Below, one piece after another: positions 1-4,102 of a stretch of 6,240 nt of DNA. The notes beneath the pieces are model-generated. The model was not told the DNA's origin and ran no database searches. It was given only the letters and a program-made list of their open reading frames with translations. The stretch comes from Candidatus Magasanikbacteria bacterium RIFOXYD12_FULL_33_17 (GTDB lineage Bacteria > Patescibacteriota > Patescibacteriia > Magasanikbacterales > UBA922). Both the position numbers and the translations under genes were made by a program. The stretch spans positions 1 to 6,240 of the forward strand of contig MFRB01000055.1 in the NCBI GenBank assembly GCA_001783255.1, written 5' to 3'. Position 1 is the first letter of the stretch, and each line of letters begins with the position of its first letter.

Positions 1-66
1 ACCTTAACGCCTAGGTATTGTGGATTGGAGTCTCGTCCCAACCTGGTGGTTCCACCGGCTTTTTTA
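1..66 (+). other. GC-rich structured stretch, possible 3' end of an unidentified RNA or transcript
   Basis: About 55% G+C in an otherwise strongly AT-rich window, which in such genomes often marks a structural RNA. Two foldable segments are visible: GGATTGG (about 22-28) can pair with CCAACC (about 38-43) across a bulged A, and a second hairpin at 43-58 precedes a T-run. I compared it by eye with the 3' ends of tRNA, tmRNA, 5S rRNA, RNase P RNA and SRP RNA and found no convincing match. A reading frame is open from base 1 to a TGA near 108, but its translation has no recognisable protein character. The element continues beyond the left edge, so its identity is unresolved. Confidence 0.3.
43..65 (+). 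terminator. possible intrinsic terminator
   Basis: A six-pair stem (43-48 with 53-58, including one T-G wobble) with a GTTC loop is followed by six T residues (60-65). It would end whatever transcript enters from the left. The stem is short, so this is a moderate call. Bases 66-151, between here and the next promoter, show no gene or clear signal. Confidence 0.45.
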
Positions 67-151
67 TGTGCCATAATGGGTTTATTATTACTAAATTTTA
101 AAAATTGATATAGAAAGTGGATCGGGGACAGTATACCTTAGTTGAACTTGC

Positions 152-180
152 TTGTCAAGAGAATGAATGTGGGGTATAAT
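152..180 (+). promoter_or_regulatory. sigma70-type promoter upstream of the ftsW cluster
   Basis: TTGTCA at 152-157 (five of six to the -35 consensus), a 17-base spacer and a perfect TATAAT at 175-180. The expected start is about base 187, which is the first paired base of the long hairpin at 187-280. The transcript should therefore begin with that hairpin. No second promoter of similar quality is seen before the first coding region, so this probably drives the 286-645 membrane protein and ftsW. Confidence 0.75.
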
Positions 181-186
181 TTGTAC

Positions 187-285
187 AGGCTTGAAAGGCT
201 TAAAATGCTTGAAAAGCCAGAAAGGCCTTTTGTTTAGAGAGCCTTTTAAGCCTTTTTGGCATTTTAAGCTTTTCAAGCTTTTTTT
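187..285 (+). repeat. long hairpin built of 9-nt repeats, with T-tract, abutting a start codon
   Basis: Bases 187-208 pair with 259-280 as an uninterrupted 22-pair stem (two G-T wobbles). A second helix continues inside it with small bulges, ending with 220-226 pairing with 241-247 around a 14-base loop (227-240). The 3' arm consists of five 9-base units starting at 241, 250, 259, 268 and 277, with consensus GCYTTTTNA. The last unit is GC followed by seven T, and the next base is the A of the start codon at 286. Stem plus T-tract has the form of an intrinsic terminator. It could equally be a leader attenuator, a translation-blocking hairpin, an mRNA-stabilising 5' cap structure, or a small RNA of about 95-100 nt. 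An ORF on the other strand here is only a shadow of the repeat. Confidence 0.85.
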
Positions 286-645
286 ATGAAATTACGTTTA
301 TATCCTTTGAAACTTTACTTCTTCTCTATCCCTATCATGTTGATGGTTAGTTTGTCATTGTTATTGAATTTATTTTCTTGGTTTTGGCTCAAATCGCAAT
401 TGCCAAATACGAGTGAATTATTTTTGCATTACAATGTTTTGTTTGGGGTAAACTATATTGGAGAAAGTTGGAAAGTGTTTTTTGTACCTCTTGTGGGTTT
501 AATTATTTTATCAGCCAATTTTTTTATGGGTTGGTTGCTATACAAAAAAGATAAGTTTATGGCGCAAGTGTTGAATTTTGTTTCAATCTTATGCCAAATT
601 TTTATTATTTTTGTGGCTTTTATTTTGGTTTTTTTGAATGCCTAA
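286..645 (+). CDS. small three-helix membrane protein of unknown function
   Basis: A 119-residue integral membrane protein. Hydrophobic segments lie at about residues 11-33, 64-86 and 93-117. Between the first two is a short loop with the sequence LHYNVLFGVNYIG (48-60 roughly), which looks like a conserved motif. The basic N-terminus (MKLRLYPLK) suggests the N-terminus is cytoplasmic. I do not recognise a characterised family; proteins of this size and pattern occur near ftsW in candidate-phyla bacteria, but that is recollection, not a search result. Only three bases separate its TAA from the ftsW ATG, so the two are almost certainly cotranscribed and probably translationally coupled. That makes a role near the division or wall machinery plausible but unproven. 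The ATG follows directly on a T-tract with no Shine-Dalgarno sequence. Confidence 0.8.
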   Translation: MKLRLYPLKLYFFSIPIMLMVSLSLLLNLFSWFWLKSQLPNTSELFLHYNVLFGVNYIGESWKVFFVPLVGLIILSANFFMGWLLYKKDKFMAQVLNFVSILCQIFIIFVAFILVFLNA

Positions 646-648
646 ATT

Positions 649-1752
649 ATGAGAAAAATCAATTTTGCCAAAGCTGATTATAGTTTTATTATACTTTTTT
701 TTGCTTTAGTTTTGTTTGGATTAATGTTCCTAAGTTCTGCTGGAGTAGCTGTGGGTATACATGATTTCGATGATCCGTATTTTTTTGTCAAAAGACAAAT
801 TAAGTTAGGTTTTTTGCCTGGACTTATTTTGTTTTTAATATTTGCAAAAATTGATTATCAAATTTGGAAAAAATATGCTAGCCCAATTTTTATACTTGGT
901 TTGATTTTACTTTTTTTGGTATTTATTCCTGGGATTGGTTCTACCAATAATACTGGTACGAGAAGTTGGATAAATATGTTTGGTTACTCCTTTCAGCCTG
1001 CCGAAGCTATGAAATTGGCTTTGATAATATTTATGTCTGCTTTATTGGCAAAGCTTGGCAACAAAATTTTTGATTTGAAAGAAGGTTTTTTCTTGGCCTT
1101 GGGTATTGGTCTTATTCCTGTAGCTTTGGTAGCTCTGCAACCAGATATTGGTACAACTTCTATTTTATTTTTTATTATTTTGGCACTTTTATATTTTGCT
1201 GAAGCAAAAATATCACATATGTTGATGTTGCTTTTGGTGGCCATTTTTGGTTTTATTTTTTTGATAGTAATAGCGCCTTATAGGGCCGAAAGAGTTACGA
1301 CTTTTCTTCATCCAGAATTGGATCCACAAGGTCAAGGTTACCAAATAAATCAAGCTTCTTTGGCTATTGGTTCGGGAGGTTTTTTTGGACTTGGTTTTGG
1401 TCATTCTCGTCAAAAGTTTCAGTATTTACCAGAGGTACATGGTGATAGTATTTTTGCGATTATGTCTGAGGAATTAGGTTTTGTGGCTATGTTGGGTTTT
1501 TTGATTTTATTATTTTTAATTTTGAAAAGAGGATTTTATCTTGTTTTGAATACCCAAGATTTATTTGGTAAATTGCTAGTATCTGGTATAATGTCTTGGT
1601 TGTTTGCTCAATCATTTTTGAATATTGGTGCTATTGTCGGTATTTTACCATTGACGGGTGTTCCTTTACCTTTTGTTAGCCATGGTGGTAGTGCTCTACT
1701 TATTGGTATGGCTAGTATGGGAATAGTTGTGAGTGTGAGTAAACACTCTTAA
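649..1752 (+). CDS. ftsW: FtsW, SEDS-family peptidoglycan glycosyltransferase (cell division)
   Basis: A 367-residue polytopic membrane protein with the full set of SEDS motifs in order: NTGTRSWI (101-108) followed by QPAEAMKLALI (116-126), PDIGTTS (165-171), PYRAERVTTFLHPELDPQGQ (210-229), AIGSGG (239-244), the loop YLPEVHGDSIFAIMSEELG (259-277) and the C-terminal GILPLTGVPLPFVSHGGSAL (331-350). Asp266 in the HGD segment corresponds to the essential aspartate of FtsW and RodA. SEDS proteins polymerise lipid II into glycan strands with a partner class B PBP, which is not in this window. I prefer FtsW to RodA because murG follows immediately, as in division clusters; the sequence alone does not fully separate the paralogues. 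The canonical SYGG reads SHGG here. Length is close to the family norm without long N- or C-terminal extensions. The start at 649 lies three bases after the upstream gene and lacks a Shine-Dalgarno sequence. Confidence 0.93.
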   Translation: MRKINFAKADYSFIILFFALVLFGLMFLSSAGVAVGIHDFDDPYFFVKRQIKLGFLPGLILFLIFAKIDYQIWKKYASPIFILGLILLFLVFIPGIGSTNNTGTRSWINMFGYSFQPAEAMKLALIIFMSALLAKLGNKIFDLKEGFFLALGIGLIPVALVALQPDIGTTSILFFIILALLYFAEAKISHMLMLLLVAIFGFIFLIVIAPYRAERVTTFLHPELDPQGQGYQINQASLAIGSGGFFGLGFGHSRQKFQYLPEVHGDSIFAIMSEELGFVAMLGFLILLFLILKRGFYLVLNTQDLFGKLLVSGIMSWLFAQSFLNIGAIVGILPLTGVPLPFVSHGGSALLIGMASMGIVVSVSKHS

Positions 1753-1756
1753 GTAA

Positions 1757-1834
1757 AAAGTTCATAAAGTTCGTAAAGTCATAAAGTAATTTTGAGTAAA
1801 AACTTTATAACTTTATAACTTTATAACTTTATAA
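1757..1834 (+). repeat. hairpin of tandem 8-9-nt repeats in the ftsW-murG gap
   Basis: The 3' side carries four exact copies of CTTTATAA (1803-1834). The 5' side carries the complementary series AAAGTTCAT, AAAGTTCGT, AAAGTCAT, AAAGT (1757-1787). The arms pair from 1757-1787 to 1802-1830 with a few single-base bulges or mismatches, around a 14-base loop at 1788-1801. There is no T-run after the stem, so it is not a classical terminator. The murG ATG lies 10 bases after the last repeat unit. Its architecture matches the hairpin at 187-280, although the repeat unit differs. It fills nearly all of the 92-base gap, so murG is probably expressed by read-through from ftsW, with this structure as a possible RNA-stability or translation element. 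Confidence 0.85.
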
Positions 1835-1844
1835 ACTAGGTTTT

Positions 1845-2918
1845 ATGAAAGTCTTATTTTCAGGTGGTTATACTTTGGGACCGGTGACGCCACTTTTGGC
1901 TGTCAAAGAAATAATACAAGATGAATATCCAGCTTCAGAGTTCATTTGGGTGGGAACTAAAACAGGACCAGAAAAAAAATTAATTGAGGAAGAAAAAATA
2001 AAATTTTTAGCTATATCTTCTGGAAAATTTAGACGTTATTTTTCTTTGTTTAATTTTGTAGATATTTTTAGAGTCTTTGTTGGATTTTTTCAAGCTTTCA
2101 AAATACTTTGGAGAGAAAAACCAAGTATGTGTATTTCGGCTGGTGGTTTTGTTTCGGTACCAGTACATTTTGCTGCTTGGCTTATGGGTATACCTACGTG
2201 GATTCATCAGCAAGATATTTTGATAGGTTTGTCAAACAGTATCATGTCTCCATTTGCCAGAGTAATTACAACTTCAGTTGAAAAAAATCTAAAACATTTT
2301 TCCAAAAGAAAAGTTTTTTGGTTGGGTAATCCTGTACGTAAAGATATTTTGAAAGGAAAAAAAGAAAAAGCGCAAGAAATTTTTGGACTTAAGAAAAACA
2401 TGCCTGTAGTTTTCGCAACTGGTGGGGGAACTGGATCTATAAAAGTCAATCAGATGGTTGTGGAGGCTATGCAAGATTTGTCAGGACTTGTCCAAATAAT
2501 TCATCTTTCTGGCAAAGAAAGACCTCAAGAATTGGTAGAAAGAGCACAAAGACATTTTGAGGATTATCATGTTTATCAATTTTTTACCAAAGAAATGAAA
2601 CATGCTTATGCTGTGGCTGATATTGTCGTATCGCGTGGTGGTTTTGGTACTTTGTCAGAAATTGCTGCTTTGGGAAAAGTCGCTATAATTATTCCTAAAT
2701 CAGGTCATCAAGTGGATAATGTGGAGTTTTTGGAAAATAAGGGAGCTGCTATTTTGGTAAATGAGAGAACGGCTGATGGTCTATATTTGGCTAAGCTTAT
2801 TAGACAACTTTTGTTAGACAAAGAAAAAAAAGAAAAATTGGCAAAAAATTTGTCAGTCATTTTACCTCTAGCTAAAAAACATGATATAATAGACCTTGTG
2901 GAAAAGTTGTTAAAATAA
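1845..2918 (+). CDS. murG: MurG-like GT-B glycosyltransferase (lipid II synthesis), divergent active site
   Basis: A 357-residue protein, the usual MurG length. MurG transfers GlcNAc from UDP-GlcNAc to lipid I at the inner face of the membrane. The N-terminal Rossmann domain has the first G-loop GGYTLGPVTPLLAV (7-20), then SAGGFVSVPVHFAAWLMGIP (98-117) and WIHQQD (119-124) followed by GLSN (128-131). The C-terminal domain has GGGTGSIKVN (193-202), ADIVVSRGGFGTLSE (258-272) with the conserved Glu272, IPKSGHQVDN (283-292) and GAAIL (300-304). Compared with canonical MurG, GGTGGH is replaced so that Pro13 stands where the conserved active-site His would be, and HEQN reads HQQD. Such forms may be normal in Patescibacteria, but I cannot confirm that here. 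The position after ftsW supports MurG over other GT28 enzymes. A weak TAGG lies 5-8 bases before the ATG; otherwise there is no ribosome binding site. Confidence 0.88.
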   Translation: MKVLFSGGYTLGPVTPLLAVKEIIQDEYPASEFIWVGTKTGPEKKLIEEEKIKFLAISSGKFRRYFSLFNFVDIFRVFVGFFQAFKILWREKPSMCISAGGFVSVPVHFAAWLMGIPTWIHQQDILIGLSNSIMSPFARVITTSVEKNLKHFSKRKVFWLGNPVRKDILKGKKEKAQEIFGLKKNMPVVFATGGGTGSIKVNQMVVEAMQDLSGLVQIIHLSGKERPQELVERAQRHFEDYHVYQFFTKEMKHAYAVADIVVSRGGFGTLSEIAALGKVAIIIPKSGHQVDNVEFLENKGAAILVNERTADGLYLAKLIRQLLLDKEKKEKLAKNLSVILPLAKKHDIIDLVEKLLK

Positions 2919-2920
2919 TT

Positions 2921-2949
2921 TTGACCATATTCTACTAAAATGATATTAT
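2921..2949 (+). promoter_or_regulatory. sigma70-type promoter for the lipoprotein pair
   Basis: TTGACC at 2921-2926 (five of six), a 17-base spacer and TATTAT at 2944-2949 (five of six), preceded by an extended -10 TG at 2941-2942. It starts three bases after the murG stop codon and predicts a transcription start near 2956. That lies downstream of the ATG at 2940, so the working start of the next gene must be the later ATG at 2991. The leader would be about 35 bases of A/T. Confidence 0.75.
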
Positions 2950-2990
2950 TTAGTAATAATTTTAATTTATTTATTAATTTAAGAAAAAAT

Positions 2991-3536
2991 ATGAATAAGA
3001 AGTTTTCTTTTGTGGGTGTTTTGGGAGTTTTAGCTTTGGTTGGTGCTGGTTGTTCAGCTACAACTAATGATAGTGTAGTATCTGATACTGCTACAAATGT
3101 AGTTTCTGAACAAGAATCTACTAGTGAAGCGGTAAATGAACCAGAAACATCAGGTGAAAGTATGGTTGTAGAAACTGTAACACCTCCAGCTTATAATGTT
3201 GGTGATGCTGTAATGGTAGATTTAGGTTATGGTTGGTATGAAGGTAAAGTAGAAGACTTTGCTTGTGATGCTGGCTTTTATGTAAGATACAAAGGTCTTA
3301 GTGCTAGTTGTATCACAGAAGACAAACTTGTAAAACCAGTTGCTCCAAGTGCTACTGCTTTGGTAGTAGGTGCAAAAGTAATTGCTAATATTGGTAAAGG
3401 TGAAATGTTTGGTGGTAAAACAATTTTTCCATATTATAGTGCTGAAGTTACTGCTGTAAGTGGTGAAAAATATACAGTGAAAGATAACAGTAAAAAAGAG
3501 TATACACTTACTGCTGACAAAATTTATTTAAAATAA
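2991..3536 (+). CDS. lipoprotein with two Tudor/SH3-like beta domains
   Basis: A 181-residue predicted lipoprotein. The signal peptide MNKKFSFVGVLGVLALVGAG ends at Cys21, the expected lipidation site; glycine at -3 makes the lipobox (GAGC) slightly unusual. Residues 22-65 are a low-complexity Ser/Thr/Glu linker. Two related small beta modules follow: about 69-113 (VGDAVMVDLGYGWYEGKVEDF...) and about 126-180 (VGAKVIAN ... YYSAEVTAVSGEKYTVKD...). Each runs 'VG..V', then an aromatic-rich 'Y.g.V' strand, then a closing DKL or DKI strand, as in Tudor/agenet/SH3-like folds. Cys92 and Cys107 in the first module could form a disulfide. I chose the start at 2991 because an in-frame ATG at 2940 lies inside the promoter and because the signal peptide from 2991 aligns residue for residue with that of the next gene. 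No function is known to me; binding wall or surface ligands outside the membrane is only a guess. Confidence 0.82.
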   Translation: MNKKFSFVGVLGVLALVGAGCSATTNDSVVSDTATNVVSEQESTSEAVNEPETSGESMVVETVTPPAYNVGDAVMVDLGYGWYEGKVEDFACDAGFYVRYKGLSASCITEDKLVKPVAPSATALVVGAKVIANIGKGEMFGGKTIFPYYSAEVTAVSGEKYTVKDNSKKEYTLTADKIYLK

Positions 3537-3542
3537 TTTATT
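3514..3542 (+). promoter_or_regulatory. weak candidate promoter for the second lipoprotein
   Basis: CTGACA at 3514-3519 (five of six to -35), a 17-base spacer and TTTATT at 3537-3542 (four of six to -10), overlapping the end of the preceding gene. In sequence this AT-rich such matches arise by chance. The gene at 3573 may simply be cotranscribed from the promoter at 2921-2949. Confidence 0.25.
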
Positions 3543-3572
3543 AATTTATTTAATTAACATAATATATATATT

Positions 3573-3974
3573 ATGAATAAAAAAGTTTCTTTAGTCGCCG
3601 CTTTTGGTGTACTAGCTTTAGTGGGTGCTGGTTGTTCTTCAACTACTGCTCCTTCAGGTACAGGTAGTGACGTAGCCGTAGAAAGTACTAAATCAGAAGG
3701 TCTTGATGGTACTTGGGTTATTACCGAAGCTACAGGTCAATATGCTGAAATGAACAAAGGTACAAAATATATCTTTGCTGGCGATAAATTGACAACAAAA
3801 CTTGGTATCATCGAAACAAAAGGTACTATCACTTCAAAGACAGATTCAGAAATGACAGTATCTTTTGAAGGTATGTCAAATCCTTTTGTTTACAAATATA
3901 GTATGGAAGGTGGCAAACTTGTACTTGAGTTAACAAGTTCAGGTGGACAAGTTTTCACTTTGGTAAAACAATAA
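3573..3974 (+). CDS. lipoprotein with lipocalin-like beta domain
   Basis: A 133-residue predicted lipoprotein with signal peptide MNKKVSLVAAFGVLALVGAG and lipidated Cys21. After a short Ser/Thr/Gly linker (22-43), residues 44-133 read as one small antiparallel beta domain. It opens with LDGTWVI (44-50) and continues with repeated strand patterns 'KYIFAGDKLT', 'GTITSKTDSEMTVSFEG' and 'YKYSMEGGKLVLEL'. The 'L.GTW ... F.gdkl ... y.y.....L.l' layout is that of small lipocalin-like or DUF5640-type secreted domains; this is a fold-level resemblance, not a proven membership. The protein would be anchored on the outer face of the cytoplasmic membrane. Its signal peptide is nearly identical to that of the preceding gene, though the mature parts are unrelated. 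An intrinsic terminator follows 17 bases after the stop codon. The start codon follows a run of TA repeats with no Shine-Dalgarno sequence. Confidence 0.8.
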   Translation: MNKKVSLVAAFGVLALVGAGCSSTTAPSGTGSDVAVESTKSEGLDGTWVITEATGQYAEMNKGTKYIFAGDKLTTKLGIIETKGTITSKTDSEMTVSFEGMSNPFVYKYSMEGGKLVLELTSSGGQVFTLVKQ

Positions 3975-3991
3975 TTTGTTTTCAAATCAAC

Positions 3992-4026
3992 AAAAGCACT
4001 CTTATCTAAGAGTGCTTTTTGTTTTT
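3992..4026 (+). terminator. intrinsic terminator after the lipoprotein pair
   Basis: A perfect 12-pair stem (3992-4003 with 4008-4019; AAAAGCACTCTT against AAGAGTGCTTTT) with a four-base loop ATCT, followed by a T-rich tail (TTTTTGTTTTT, 4016-4026). It cleanly separates the lipoprotein unit from the ATPase unit. The near-symmetrical A-tract and T-tract could allow function on either strand, but no minus-strand gene approaches it. Confidence 0.92.
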
Positions 4027-4050
4027 ATTTAAATTTTTTTTGTTCGTCCT

Positions 4051-4080
4051 CTTTGCTTAGCAAAGGTTTTGTGTTATAAT
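4051..4080 (+). promoter_or_regulatory. extended -10 promoter with overlapping palindrome, for the VirD4-like ATPase
   Basis: A perfect TATAAT at 4075-4080 is preceded by TG at 4072-4073 (extended -10). The best -35 candidate is weak: TTGCTT at 4053-4058 with a 16-base spacer. A perfect inverted repeat CTTTGCT-T-AGCAAAG (4051-4065) covers this -35 region, the place where an activator or repressor dimer would bind. The expected start near 4087 leaves a leader of about 16 bases before the ATG at 4103. The promoter call is good; the operator reading is inference. Confidence 0.65.
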
Positions 4081-4102
4081 TTCAGCAAATAAATATCTAT
4101 TT

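Noticed and set aside
22..60. tRNA or tmRNA 3' end
   Set aside because: No TTCRA T-loop of the right position, no acceptor-stem partner in view and no CCA-like end at the right place; the assignment could not be supported.
91..276. Minus-strand ORF of 61 codons across the long hairpin
   Set aside because: Its sequence is the translation of the 9-base repeats (repeating K-x-F-K patterns) and it overlaps a strong + strand promoter and leader; no sign of a real protein.
187..285. Miniature transposon (MITE)
   Set aside because: No target-site duplication is visible at the ends and the arms are internally periodic, which fits repeat expansion better than transposon terminal repeats.
993..1413. 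Two minus-strand ORFs inside ftsW
   Set aside because: They are antisense shadows of a well-conserved SEDS gene; the translations are low-complexity Lys/Ile or Thr/Lys-rich with no domain character.
1757..1834. CRISPR-like array in the ftsW-murG gap
   Set aside because: The repeats are only 8-9 bases and adjoin without spacers; they form a hairpin, not repeat-spacer units.
2007..2474. Minus-strand ORFs inside murG
   Set aside because: They overlap conserved MurG motifs in the other strand and have no coding features of their own.
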